Source: Selaginella tamariscina
Taxonomy: Eukaryota > Streptophyta > Lycopodiopsida > Selaginellales > Selaginellaceae
Reading direction: 5' to 3'
Length of the DNA: 64,000 nucleotides
Assembly (NCBI GenBank): GCA_003024785.1
Contig: PUQB01000231.1
Span: 62,001-126,000 of the forward strand
How positions within the stretch are numbered: the first letter of the stretch is position 1; each line of letters starts with the position of its first letter. The notes under the pieces are model-generated. The model was given only the letters and a program-made list of their open reading frames with translations. It was not told the origin of the DNA and did not search any database. The position numbers were made by a program, and so were the translations under genes. This document shows, in pieces, positions 26,011-39,200 of the stretch.

Positions 26011-29000
26011 TGGCTACTTATCCCACTGGCCTTCTTCTGGTTAATAGTGCACCTTAGCATATCTTCCAGAACTTGGTTCACCCTCTCTGTTTGCCCATCT
26101 GTTTCGGGATGATCTCCACTACACAGCTTAAGCTTCACTTCTATGCACTTAGAAAAGCCTCTCCAAAAGCTAGAAGTGAACTTGGAGTCCCTATCACTTA
26201 CAATATCATCTGGAAATCCGTGGATAGGAAATACATGTTGTAAATACATCGTAGCCAGCTCGGATGCATTCACATTCTTCCCCAAGGGAACTAACTTGAC
26301 AAACTTTGTCAACCTGTCCACAATGACCCACACCTGTTCATTCTGCCTCTGTGTCCTTGGCAAATGGGTGACAAAGTCCATAGAGATACTGCCCCATCGC
26401 CTGTCTGGAATAGGCAATGGTACTAATAGCCCACCTGGTTTTCCCTGGGCACCTTTACTTGCTGACACTTGTCACAAGTCCTGCAGTACTCTATGATATC
26501 AGCTTTCATATTCCTCCAGTAGAACCTCCTCTTGATCAACTCATACGTTTTCCTCCCCCCAAAATGACCAGCCTCCGGGCGATCATGATGAAAATATAGT
26601 ACCTGGTTGATCAAATGGTCCACACGAGGAAGGTACACACGGCCATTGTAGTACAAAACCCCATCCTGAAATGAGAATGGTGGCTCTAGCTGTCCTCTGA
26701 GCTCCTGCACCTCGGCGTCTTGTGCTTGAGCATGTTGAACTACTTGGCTAAACTCACTGACCGTCCTTGTTAATGCATTACATAAGCGTGTTTGGAATTC
26801 TCCCACTACTGTGGCTCTCCTAACGCGTGACAAAGCATCTGCCACCACGTTAGCCTTTCCGCGCGATGCTCAATAGGAAATTCGCCAAACTCCATGAGCT
26901 TAACCATCCAGCGAGCTTGCCGAGAGTTTAACTCTTTCTGTGTGAACAGATACACCAAAGGCTTGTGATCTGTAAACACCTTGAAACTTGCACCATAAAG
27001 ATAGTGCCTCCAAACTCGTAATGCATTAACAATAGCCAGTAGTTCTTGCTCATACGTTGAGTACCGTTGCTCTGCAGGATTCAAAGTACGACTCTCATAA
27101 GCAATAGGCCTTCCCTCTTGCATAAGTACAGCTCCAATGGCCACTCCACTTGCATCACACGATACCTCATAAGGCTTAGAGGGATCTGCAATACATAAAA
27201 CTGGTGCACGTACCAAAGCTTGTTTCAAAGCTTGGAAACTGCTCTCCTCTGAAGCACTCCATGCAAAGGGAACGTCCTTCCTAGCAACCTAGTTAAGGAG
27301 AAGCTTTCTTGGCATAATCCTTGACATACCGCCGGTAATAACCAGCCATGCCCAAGAAACTCCGTAACTCTTGTGCATTGCTAGGAACTGGCCATTGCTC
27401 CACCACTGCCACCTTCTGTGGATCAGTCTTCACTCCACTTGGCGTCACAATGTGACCCAAATACTCCACTTCGCACTGAGCAAATGCACATTTGCTCTTC
27501 TTTGCATAGAGCTTGTTCTCCCTCAGCAATTGAAGAACTCTCCGCAAATGCTCCACATGCTCCTTCATATTCTTACTGTAAATAAGAATATCGTCGAGGA
27601 AGATCTCCACAAAGTCATGCAAGTAGTCACCAAACACCTCAGTCATCAACCGAGTGAATGTGGCTGGGGCATTTGTTAAGCCAAATGGCATAACAGTGAA
27701 CTCAAAATGCCCGAAGCTAGTGTTGAAAGCAGTTTTGTAGATATCTGCCTCCTTCACAGCAATCTGATGATACCCGCTGACAAATCTATCTTGGTGAACA
27801 CTCTGGCTCCACCGAGATGATCCATGATAGTATCCACACGTGGCATGGGCATCCTGTCCTTCACTGTTTGCTTGTTGAGAGCTCTGTAGTCTATGCACAT
27901 CCTCATGGTGCCATCTTCCTGACAAGCAATACTGGTGCACCAAATGGAGACTTGCTCGGTTGTATGAAGCCATATTCCAATAGCTCCATCACTTGTCTCT
28001 TAACCTCTTGCTCCTCAGCATGGCTCAGTCGGAACAACTTNATGGTAAATTGCTTTCGTACCCTGTTCCAACATAATCTCATGCTCCACACCTCTTGCAG
28101 GTGGTAAGCCATGAGGTAGCTCGGGAGGGAAGACGTCAGCAAATTCCTCAAGGACAACTTGCACAGCAGCTTCACCCAAAAGGTGACATTAGAAGAATCT
28201 AACTCACGTATATACATCAGAAAGACTTGATCTTCTTTATTACAGAGATATTTCTTCAAAGACATAGTAGAAAGATACTTGTTTGAAGACTCAAGCCTTG
28301 TTCCAAACCAAGTTTTTTTCACTCCACTGTACTCAAGCTTCACTCGTTTGATGCTCCACTTGATCTTAGGATCCACACGCTCCAGCCAGCTCATCCCAAG
28401 GATGAGGTCCACACGCACTAGCTCCGCAAGAAAGAAAGTCTCCACCAGCTGAGTTTTGCCAACCGTCAGATGTAACTCCTCCACACAAGCATTCCAGCTC
28501 TGTTCGACAATAGCTGAGCCCTCAATCTCGTATTGAGGCATAGTCTTTATGGGCAAGCTGCACTCCTGCATTAACTTTGCTGATATAAGTTATCATTACT
28601 TCCGCTATCCAAGAGGATTCGCACTGGACATTCACCAAGTCGTCCCTCCACCACAATAGCACGTGTGTGTGGCTCCTCCCGTGCCATGCAGTTTGCCTAT
28701 TGAGCAAGAACAAACAGAAATTTACCTCATGGCTTAGAACTATCTTTCTTGTGTTCCTCTCCACGCTCCATCTCATGAAGCTTCTTAGGTGTCTCCTTGT
28801 CCTTGTCACCATTGAGACCCTTGCCCTTAGGCTTGTTCCTCCTTGGACAATTGGCCTTCCAGTGTCCCACCTCTCCACACAGGTGGCAACGTTCACTATC
28901 AAACACCTTAACAATCTTCTTAGGCCGATTGCCGGTGCGATAAGAACTAAAAGCTACCAGCTTGGATTTCGGCCTAGCACGATGGCTATTCCTCTATACT

Positions 29001-29917
29001 CCTGGTGCTCACGAGGACTTGGAGAGGTGCTCCTACCACGCTTCTTGCCATGTCGCTCATTCACCTTAAACACCTTATCCTCCTCATTTAGCAAGTGAGC
29101 ATATTCGAACAGCTCCTCCAAAGTCTTGGACTGAATCACTGAGTTAAGATGTCTACGCAAGTTAGCACTTCACAGCCATTTACAAAATAATCCTTCTATT
29201 GGTTGACAGACACATCAGGTACACGGCAAAGTAATTGACTAATTTCTCAATGTAATCGTCCAAAGTCATCTTCCCTTGCTTTAAGTGTCGCAATTCATGC
29301 CTTGCATGAGACACATCGAACCGAGGAGCATACTCCTTAAATAGCTCAGAGAACTCCTCCCAAGTTGCAATCATCTCCTGGTGAGCTAACTGGTGCTGAT
29401 TTTGAATGCATGTCCACCACCTCGCAGCTTTATCCTTCAAGGCTACTGATACAGCTATCATAGCCTACTCGGTAGTCACTCCCTGTGCAGTGAGTAAGTT
29501 CGCTACTATCTCAAGCCAACTCATAGCCTCATCTGCGGATTCTTTACCGGTAAAAGGTGGAACGCGAAGACGATCTAGCACCTTGCTCTTACCACTCATG
29601 GTTCCTTTGGAATCCTTCGCCATAGCGTATAGTTCGAGCACAATTTTCTAGTTCATCCACTCCTCATTGATGTTGTCCTCTCCTTCCCACCAGTCACTCA
29701 TCTCGAACCTTCCTCCAATACCAAATTGTTAGGCACCCCTACGTACAAACTAGAGACCCTCACAAGACCACCCGACCTCCCCGAGTTGTCTCTAGTCCCA
29801 CATGCTGCTCTCCCAGAAGGGCTTCCAATAATAGTGTGCCCTTAATTCTCTCTTAGATCTAGGTATAACTCCCTAGGAATATTCTAGCTTATACCTTTCT
29901 GGTGAATATTCTCTTTT
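26010..29917 (-). mobile_element. Ty3/gypsy LTR retrotransposon, family A, fossil
   Basis: The 5' LTR lies at 29727 to about 29917 (minus strand), followed by the tRNA-Met-like primer site, gag (about 29660-28960; AARWW and zinc-knuckle parts), protease and linker (about 28914-28100), reverse transcriptase (about 28000-27400), RNase H (about 27300-26850) and integrase (about 26848-26020; HHCC-type zinc region, then the catalytic core with DGQTERVNQ). It is the best-preserved family A copy here, but it is broken with several interruptions, and a second LTR was not seen. It contains the only undetermined base, 28041. Confidence 0.87.
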
Positions 29918-31706
29918 GGTTTTTCCTATGGTGTATGTGCTTTTTGCAATTTACTACCATACTCAGCCTTGTCTACTTCTTTTTCAAAATACATTACATG
30001 GTTCACCAATGGCTATATATATATGCTATATTAGAGGAAAAATGAAACTTAAAAAGAGTTCATAAGAAAATTAAATAGGAACTCAACGTCCTTCTTAAGG
30101 TCAGCCAATCGCAAACCAAGCTTGTTATTATATTGGTGCCCTTCCTTTATATCTAAATTCTTCTTATCAATTCCAAGCTTAGCTTTCTCTGACAGTAACT
30201 GGAAAAGTTTCCGATGACTTGTTCATCAATGAACATCTTCTTTCCTTTTGCGTATGCTATAAGATCATCATTATCCTCTTCTAGCCTTTTAAAATTGTAT
30301 GTTTTATTTTATATAGTCTGACCCAACACTAAGGACATGAGCGATCTAAGCAATTTGGAACATAATATTCTATATTAATATTATTAACAATATGAAATCT
30401 TACTTTCTTTTTATTTAACTCACGCCTGTGGTGCTATGTTTGAAGCTATTTTGACATTAGGTTGGGTAGTTCATGAAACTTACACCCTCACGCTTGCAAA
30501 TTAATGGTAATCGAAAACAATTATATCCAAATGATACATATTCTATTGTGAAATGAAGTTCAATTATAGATAAATAAACTTGATTAATAAGAAAAGCAAT
30601 GATAATAATTATTAACGTTGAAATATACTATGAATCATCATAGCAGTGAAGATGCAGAATTTGTTCTTATCTAATAGTTTTGGTGAATCCCGAACTTCTT
30701 TGATTTCTAATGCCTAGGGCCAAAGAAGTTCTAATGCCTAGGGCTCGGGAAAATCCATATATGTCATATAAATGGCACATACTCATGTGATATATTTAAA
30801 AATGAAATTGATTCTAACCTCCAAGATATCAAATGATTTAATAATATAAGGGAATGATGTATAAGAGACTATGAAATGTGTACATGTTTATGAGCTCGAT
30901 TGAAAACTTAACTTTCCTACATCTTTAGCAAGTTTGTTTGCAAGTGCAGCTTGAGCATTTTTGTTCTTCTCTAGAGTATCTAGTTTATGCCAACAACGTC
31001 AAGTTAGAGAACATATGTGATTTAACAAATATGGCAACATTTATGATCATTTACAACTTAAATATAAAATCTAATGTCAAGAATTTAACGCTAGAAAATA
31101 GGTCCTTTATTAATCAAACAAACTCACATTAGAAATCCTTGGGAAAGCCACTCAAATCTTAATAACAACCTTAAGCTTTCCATCCTTGGACCTGCATTTA
31201 TCCTTATGTAAGTTATGGATATAAAATTTTGATGTTAGTTTGATTAAGGACATGAGAAAGTAATACTAATATTAAGTATTATCATACGTGCTAATCTTAG
31301 ATCTCGTGTTCAACTTGGCATGTTTATTAGTTTTCTCATTGTTGGACAGTGGCATGTGCAGATTTATCTCCTCCATCTCTAAAGGTTGATGCCTCTTCTT
31401 GTAAGTCTCATCATCAGTGTCCTGGAAGACATTTTAGGAAATGTACTATATATGCATAGACCTATAAATTGTTCATTCAAATTTATTTATCTAGCAAACC
31501 CATGAATAGAATGAATGAAAGCCTCATGTGGATAGTACACACATATGTATGTATGCAGATGTACAAATACCATAACACGCATAGGTAATGGACTCTTATA
31601 TAATTCTAAAAGTTAAATTAAACTAATAACCTCATCACTTGAGTGCTCCTCCTCATCCAAATCCAGAGGTTAACCCAGCCTCCACTGAGGTATGTCAATA
31701 TTAGTT
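29918..31706 (-). pseudogene. Unrecognised coiled-coil protein gene remnant
   Basis: Scattered minus-strand coding-like stretches are separated by AT-rich, intron-like DNA: LDLDEEEHSSDE (about 31680-31640), DTDDETYKKRHQPLEMEEIN (about 31425-31290), SKDGKLKVVIKI (about 31190), LDTLEKNKNAQAALANKLAK (about 31000-30920), and ADLKKDVE preceded by KLEEDNDDLIAYAKGKKMF (about 30300-30090). They are rich in Lys and Glu with heptad-like Leu spacing. Frames and splice sites are not all consistent, and no family is recognised. It could be a decayed host gene that received the MULE in its upstream part at 31716. Confidence 0.35.
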
Positions 31707-31715
31707 TGTTTAACA
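31707..31715. repeat. Left 9-bp target-site duplication of the MULE
   Basis: TGTTTAACA, identical to 44529-44537. Nine bases is the length made by Mutator-like transposases. Confidence 0.75.
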
Positions 31716-31800
31716 GGGTCCCGGCCAAAAGGAGGCTCCGGCTCAGGAGGCTTCATATTATTCTAGTATATTCGCGGATATTCCAAGTATTCTAGCATAT
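31716..31800 (+). repeat. MULE left terminal inverted repeat
   Basis: About 10 of the first 17 bases match the inverted right end, and longer identical blocks lie further in (CAGGAGGC, TTCTAG-ATATTC). It is decayed but recognisable. Confidence 0.65.
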
Positions 31801-31905
31801 TCTAGAATATTCTCAAGAATATTCTAGAATATATAAGTTTTTTTAATATGCCGACTGGCTTAATATATGCCGACTGGCTTAATAAAGCATTTTTTTATGA
31901 ACCAT

Positions 31906-34900
31906 TTATCCTTGTAGCACCGGTGGGTCATGAACTCTGCTGCAATTCACTAGCAAACGGTGGACCTCCATCTCACTGAGCGATCGCCTTTGTAGAAAAT
32001 ATGTGACGTCCGGGTTCAAGCCAAGCACACGGCTGTAGACGAAGTACATGTGTACACATGGTCTCCAACTTTTGCTCTTCTGAAAAGTAGAACAACTGCA
32101 TGTAGGATAAGTACTAATAGTCACCTTTGCAGAATCATTTCCTACCGGCACAACGAAAGCCTCCTTCCGTCCTCTAACTGTCACTTCAACATTTCTCACA
32201 CGACCTAAAAACGTTTGGCCTTGTGGAAATTCTTCTCTTGTTCCTTAGACATTTTTGTTGGAGTCCGGACCATACGTCCTTTGAAAGGTGGAATTGTTGT
32301 AGATCCAGCTCCACGTGGTGGCGATGGTGTTTTGTCCTTCTGACCCTCATCTACTCTTCCTGCCGTCTCCTGTAAACCTTCCAGAACAAAGCCTGCATCC
32401 TGTAGTTCTCTGACCTCCTCACTTGTCAGTTTCGTTTCCTTGAGCACAGGCCAAACCGTTGGTGGTGTTGGAATTCGTGACTGAAGAATTTTACCGTTTG
32501 GCCGTGTGAAACACCCTGAATCTTTTGGGCAGAACCACATCATCTGTTGTACATACTCCTCATTCCCAAAGGCATCACTGTACATTCGTTTTCCATAGAA
32601 TCCTAGTGCTGGCACTCTGCTTGGATAACCGATTGGTTTTCCACACAGAGCAGTTCCTTCCTGATTCATCCCCAAACACTTAACCTTACTAGTGCTCCGA
32701 TTCGTCTGATGGCCCACTCTGTTTGAGCAATCTCTCTCTCCAAAACCTCTTCGAACCTTAACCTCTTTCTCCTGTTGTTTTGGACCACCCGCTCTATGTA
32801 CTCTACATCATGCCTGTGTGAACTTCAAGCATCAGAATGTTCTGTTCCTATGACTGTTCTCCTAACAGTTTGCACTCGAACGTTAGTGGTACTCATAAAC
32901 TCTGAGCTGGTCAAGTGTTCCTCGCCTTCCACCAGATTGATAATTGTTGATGGAGATACACTTTTCCCCTCAGAGAGTTTGCGTTGCACTCGTTTCAACA
33001 GAGTTTCCTTCAAAGGACCTGACCCTGTATACCTCCCTTCTATTGCCGTTTTCACCTTCGCACTCTACATAACTACATCGGTGAGGTCTAACATTGTCGC
33101 CTCCAGCAGTGGTACTCTTTTGGCCAATCTTGCTCTTCTTGCTCTCGCGTGAATCACTTCAGCATTGTTTGTAGTTGGAACACTCGCGAGTCCTTCTTCT
33201 GTCATGTCTCCCAGTTCCACCATGGAGATGTGGTCCTCATGCCTGATCCACCAAGACAACCATGTCTTCAAAGCTCCAATGTTTGATGCTCGTCCTTCCC
33301 AAAAAACTTGAGACTTGCTAGTTGTTCTTTCTTAGATTGTTCATTCAGTGCTACAGGCTAGGCACGAGCAAGCTTCATGTGTTCTTCGCGATGTTCTTTT
33401 GCGATCCATTTCTTTGTCACCTGACGCACGGATTGCATAAAGTGAAATAGACAGCTTCTTTCCCTCCCTTTCATCTTTTCTCCGTTGTTGAATACTTGGC
33501 GCAAGGCTATCTATATCGCTCCAGCCTCATCCGACATGAAACTAGCAAAGTTGACATTCTCCAAACCCTGCTTCTTACAAACCTCTAGCATTGTGTTCAA
33601 GAACTTCAGCACTGCAACATTATCTTCGTGGCACATATCTGCGTAAGCTATAGTCACCATGGATCTTGACACTGTAACAGAGCATTAGATAACAAAGATT
33701 AGAAAGTGTTATGAAGAGTTCTACAACTTACAATGGGTCATAAAGGTGTATTCCAATTGTCGCCCAGTCTGGTATATGGTGCGTGTGGTCCAGAACAACC
33801 CATTGATCATGAAGGTCTCCTCCACTTTGACACCTTCTGATGTAGTCAACTCTTGAACCTGGTCCCTCAATTGTCATTTTGAAGATCAGAGGCTGCTCCT
33901 TAGCACCATGTAGTTCCATCCCTGGAACATGTATGACGTGAATGAAAGGTATTGGCAACTTTGTCTTCAGCTCCAGAAGACCCTCGTAACCTCTCTAAAG
34001 TGTGTCTCCTTCTATCTTGATTGTGTAATCTAGTCCCGAGTCCTAAAGAAAAGGTCACGTCAGTGTGTAGAGATCTAAAGAAAAATACCTTCGATGGTTT
34101 GTTAGAGGTTCAAGTTTTTGAGAGTAAACTAGTGTACGAGACTTGTCCTTCTTCCTTGAAAAGTTTTTCAAAGATGAGCTCACGCGCAGCTTGAAACTCA
34201 ATTACTCGTTTATTGGTTCGTAGACTGCTCTTTACCACGTTGCTGACACTAGATCTGGCACGTTGAACGTTTGAAGCTACACTAAGGGCTGACTGGATGT
34301 TGATGAACACCTCTGTGAATGAATAACCTTGTAAAAGAAATGTCGTCTGGCAGAATGTAGTACACATAAGCCGGACAAGTGTGCACTAACAATGGCTCCT
34401 CTCCACAATGCTTACATTTTCATGCCTATTACTTTGCCTGACTCGGTTGTCTTTGCCTCCTTCACAACACCCTTGAAGTGACACTCATTTGCTTTCTTCT
34501 TAAAAGCCAAGTAGGGGCAGGTAGGATTGATGCAGTTGAGATGTCCAACAACTTTGACTGACACGCGCCGGAACATGTCAGTGTGTGTGTGCTCGGGTGT
34601 GTTCCAATGGTAGCAGCCATCCTTGCGATTCATCCCCAAGTACTTCTCTGTGGTTTCTTTCTTTGGAGGAAGTTCGTAAATGACATTTCCATTGTATATC
34701 TGCGGTAGTTCAGAGACTTGTTTAACTTCAGACGAACCAATGAGATCCTTCCCTATCCTACATTTGTCTGCTCTTAGAAGACACACTAGCATGATCCTCA
34801 CGCTCCTTTGTCCGCAACCTGAACAATAGGCCCTTTGCCGGGCACAATGTGTAAAAAACAAACTGGTTTGATGCATTGCCTTTTGGTAATAACTCCACAT

Positions 34901-35063
34901 CTTCTCCAGAACTTGCAGAAACTGACATCAATTGAACCACATGTATACTGAACCAACAAGGAATGTTGAAAGCAAAGTGAAGATCATGTTCAAACACAAA
35001 AGCATTTCCATCTTCATCAACTGGGAAATCTTTATCAATGCCTTCATAGGTAACTCTGGCCAT
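31906..35063 (-). CDS. MULE transposase with SWIM zinc finger, decayed
   Basis: It cuts and joins the element ends. The start at 35063 gives MARVTYEGIDKDFPVDEDGN. A Cys/His region follows (YHWNTPEHTHTDMFRR, CINPTCPYLAFKKK), then HRGVHQHPV, which is typical of the region before the MULE catalytic core. The core shows HIPDWATIGIHLYDP, MTIAYADMCHEDN (a candidate catalytic Asp), FMSDEAGA (second Asp) and RERSCLFHFMQSVR, with the C..H signature of this superfamily. Near the C-terminus (about 32120-32030) is a SWIM finger, CSCSTFQ..WRPCVHMYF. Introns of about 45-60 bp are seen at about 34085-34045 and 33730-33675. There are at least three frame shifts and an in-frame stop near 33515, so I infer it is inactive. 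It is head to head with the ParB-methyltransferase gene, with a start-to-leader gap of about 280 bp. Confidence 0.78.
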
Positions 35064-36266
35064 GACAACGCAAGTAGAAAGCTCGGTGGTTTAGGAAAGC
35101 AAAACAAAAGATTAAACACACTCTCGTTCACCAAAAAAAATTATAATCGTTGATAATAAACGTGAATACACTTTTGTATATAATTAATTCTACGCTGCCC
35201 AGCTCACAGTGTTCTTAATGTTGTCCTCTTTAGTATCACCAATTTAATTTAATTATACCTTTTATGATTTGAAATATCTTCACCTTTACCAATTATTCAC
35301 ATATTTTAATATTAACTCTAAATATTAATGTCACATTTATTTCGTAGGGTTCACTGTTTTTATTGCGGCTAGGGTTTTTTGGTAGATAGGGTTTATTGTT
35401 TCCACTGCAGCTAGGGTTTTTTCAATCTCAGATATGAGTTCTGAAATCTCCTCCAAGGGGCTGAGAGGAGCAGCGCCATTCATTTCAAGTCGATTTGTGC
35501 AGCGCCCAAATAAATCAATCGAGATTTTCTGTGCCGATTTAGATTGTCGACACCATCCTGCTCAGTTGGCGGCCACAAGGTATGTGCAATTTCTTTATTT
35601 TATGATTTGCGGCTCAAATAATTTATTTTTCAGAAATAAAGGGTCTTCCCATTTGTGCCGACTGAGAGTGACAGCATCATCCTGGTTTAAAAATAAATTA
35701 TATAACAAATTTAATTTAACACTTTCTTTAAATTATAAAGTTATTATAAATCAGTCGGCAGCCACAATGTATTTTCGATTTGTTTATTTTTTTTCTTTGT
35801 GGCTCAAGTATCCGTATCACAATGTTTTTTTCTCAGAGTTAACTTGTCTTCCCATTTGTGTCGAAATCCCAGAGATAAAGGGTCTTCCCATTTGTGCCGA
35901 CTGAGAGTGACGGCACCATCCTGATTCAGTCGGCAACCACAAGGTATTTTGAATTTATTTATTTTTTGCTTTGCGGCTCAAGTATTTCTTTTTTCAGAGT
36001 TAATGGGTCTTCCCATTTGTGCTGTCTGAGAGGGATGGCACCATCCTAGCTCAGTCAGCACCATTATCTCTTCAGTGCCATTTGAGACGATCGGCACCAA
36101 CTATCTCAGTCGGCAGGATTTGTTCTTCTACATCTCTGTGCCAACTAAGAGGGTCGGCACCATCTAGCTTGAGTCGACAGCCACAAGGTTAGTCATCTTT
36201 GATTTTTATTTTTCATTTTGTCTCCTAATCAATTGACTTGTGTGTTTGCTTTCCAGAATTTACAAA
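35064..36266 (+). promoter_or_regulatory. MULE centre: divergent promoter and modular 5' leader
   Basis: 35064-35340 separates the two divergent genes and is AT-rich. From 35345 a GCGGCTAGGGTTTTTT phrase occurs twice, then the same exon-intron modules as in copy 1 run to 36255, each ending CCACAAG before GTAT and resuming after TTTTTCAG. A small AT-rich insertion absent from copy 1 lies at about 35686-35751. The repeated inverted motif GCCGACTGAG/CTCAGTCGGC could act in DNA (a binding site) or RNA (hairpins). Confidence 0.65.
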
Positions 36267-39200
36267 ATGGTGAGAGCTTCAAAACGTTTACTAGAGACTG
36301 CACCTGATGAAGAGCCACGGGGAGAAGAGAGAGGATATCGAAGCAGAAGTGAGGAAAGAGAGGAGAACCATCTAATGTAGCAAAGGAGGATCCTCCAGTG
36401 ACTCAGTTGAGCAGGAGCAGCCTCCATCAACCATCACAGATTTCCCGGAGAGCTCGTCGCAGTTGCCTCCTTCATCTGCTAAGGTTACAGTCCTGAACGA
36501 GCAAGTGCAGATGACAAAGGCAGTTGAAGCTAGCGAGGATGACTTGGAGGGGTAGTCAGCAAAAAGAGAGGCCGCGGAAAAGCTGATCCAAAAGGCAAGA
36601 AGGCAAAGAGCGATAAGGAGCGAAGGAGTTATATAGCATACCAGCTAGGTGGTTCGACGAGTGAACGAGGTGGTTCGACGAGTGAACCCAGGGACTTGGA
36701 CAGGCTGGTGTCATGTGTTGAAGAAGGTTGGTTATCTGCCTTGTTCATTCTGTCCATCGGAGATCGACTCACTACTGAGGAGCTATCGGAAGCTTTTAAG
36801 GACACGGTTCAGTACGAGTAGCACCGGTCTTTCAAGCAAGCTCTTACTTAGCCGAAGTACAAACAGTGGGCTTCGAGGCTCTCAAACGGAAGTTTAGCTG
36901 CTGGGACGGGAACCATAGGCTATAGGCTTTGCAGAAGCTTTACCGGGAGGATGCAGAGACAACCAGTGATGGGCTATCGCATTCGATCGAGTTTTCATCT
37001 CCACAGAGAACCTCGACAATCTTTAACTGGTTTCGATGTTCCAATCGATAAAACATGAGTATTTTCTTTTCTTTTCGTTAAGGGTCTAGACTTACAGTTT
37101 TAATGAACAGATCTTCAGCAAACATCTGTGGAAACAACGCTACCACATATTCTCCTCGCTGTAAAGGCGGTCTGCACTAGTACCGAAGGAACTCAGAAAA
37201 TCCTCGAGTCACTCACAGAGGTTGATCGTCTTGAGGTGCAGAAGTGGAAGGGAGAGTTCAACAAGAAAAGACGGCTTGGCATCCTCTTCCAAACCTGATC
37301 TGCGCAAAGATCCTTTTCAAGGTAACCTCCGATTTGATTGATAGGAAAGAAGTTTTTAACTTATTCTATGTGCAGAACGAGATCGACAATGATCTCGACA
37401 GAGCAGTCACCAGTGCTAAGGGCAATCCACAACTTGAGCTGAACAAGAAGCATGACAAGCGTATGCACAAGTTCCTCTCCATCATATACCAAGACTTGGG
37501 GAGGAGTGGTTCTAGAAGGTGACGAACATCTCTCATAAGCAGTGTCGCTGGATGGGCATTGAGAAGCTGTATGCGATGTCAAAGGCAAAGATTTCAAACA
37601 TGCTGCCACTCTGATACTTAAACAAGCTCACTCGACTCGAATCCAAGGCAGAACAACAGACACTTGGGCTACCAGGCATTCAGAACAAAGAGTGGATCAA
37701 GTGGTTACCTTGGACTTATATTGGAAGGCTGTGCGTGAGGAAGCCATTCAGATCCTTAAGGGGTTGCGAGAGGATGGTGAAGAAGTTGGAACGGATATCG
37801 ACTTCATGAGCTGGTTTGACGAGATGCAAACTCAGAGCAAGTGCCTGGTCTTTCAGCCCTTCCATGACTACATACGGTTCACTTATTCGATGGAGCCGAA
37901 TGAGTTTCTGGAGCGTGAGGAGTTTGTGCGTCGGATGATATGGAGGTAAGCTTTCATTCCAGCATTGCTACTGTCTGATTTTGTGTTATAGGTTCATACT
38001 GGCAAGAAAATGGCACTGTCTCAGACAATGAAGCTGTGGACAGATCATACAAGCGAGCCTCGCATGTGGTCGAAGAGCAAAGGAGCTCTAACACCATTCA
38101 AACGAGAGCATTTCCATTCTGGCTCGACTGTCCGTCGCAACAGCCACCAGCTCACTATTCGACGTGCATGGCAATGATCTACCAGCGATTGTTTGGGAGC
38201 CGAACGAAGTAGAGGCTATCAAGAGAGCAAGATGAAGAAGACGGTGCGAAAGACAACTACACCTACAAAGAGATCAGGAGCGGGACCAAGCTCTTCTACA
38301 GCACCTCCGCCAGCAATTGACTTTACAATCAATGAGGTGCAGCCACTTGTAGCTGGTTTGGACATCAAGGACGACCCTGATGACCTTCATCCCGACCCTT
38401 GCTGCATCCCGTGGATCCTACGACCTGGCTATTGTCACAACCTAATACAGGATACAGGATTTCCAGATACAGGATACAGGATTCCAGATACAGGATACAG
38501 GATGCAGGATTTCGGATACAGGATACGGGTTACAGGATACCTATAGGATATTCCTATAGGATATGCTACAGGATATGCCTAGAGGATAAGGGACACTATT
38601 CTTAGCTCATGACTAGATTAGACTCATGACTTAGATTAGCTTGGAGTTGTGAGCATAAAAGCTCCGACCTAATTGTTGTACAATCAGTTACTATCAACAC
38701 CAGTCTTTCTACGATCATTCTTATTCTTATCTTGTTCTTGTCTTGTCTTGCTCCTTTGCCTCCTGCTCTTGTCTCGTCCTAGATCCAGTCCTGTTTCTTG
38801 TCCTATTCCTGGATCCTGTCCTGCACTCTCCTATTCTTGCTCTCGAATCCTATCCTGCTCCTGGATTTGTCCTTATCCTGATTCTTGAGTTCCTAGTTCA
38901 TGTCCTGCTCCCTGTTCCCAATTCCTATCTAGCTCCTTGTCCAGCTATCCTGCTCCATTTCCTATCCTACCCCTTGTCATGCTATCCTGCTCCATTTCCT
39001 ATCCTGCTCCTTGTCCTGCTATCTAGTTCCAGTTCCTATCCTATTCCTTGTCCTATTCTTGAGTTCCTAGTTCCATCCCACTCCGGTTCCTATTCCTGCT
39101 CCTTGTCCTGCTCCTTGTTTCTACTCCTGAGTTTCTAGTTTCCTGCCCTACTCCTGTCCTGTTTCTGAGTCAAGCCTTCCTGTTCTTGGAATCCTGCTCT

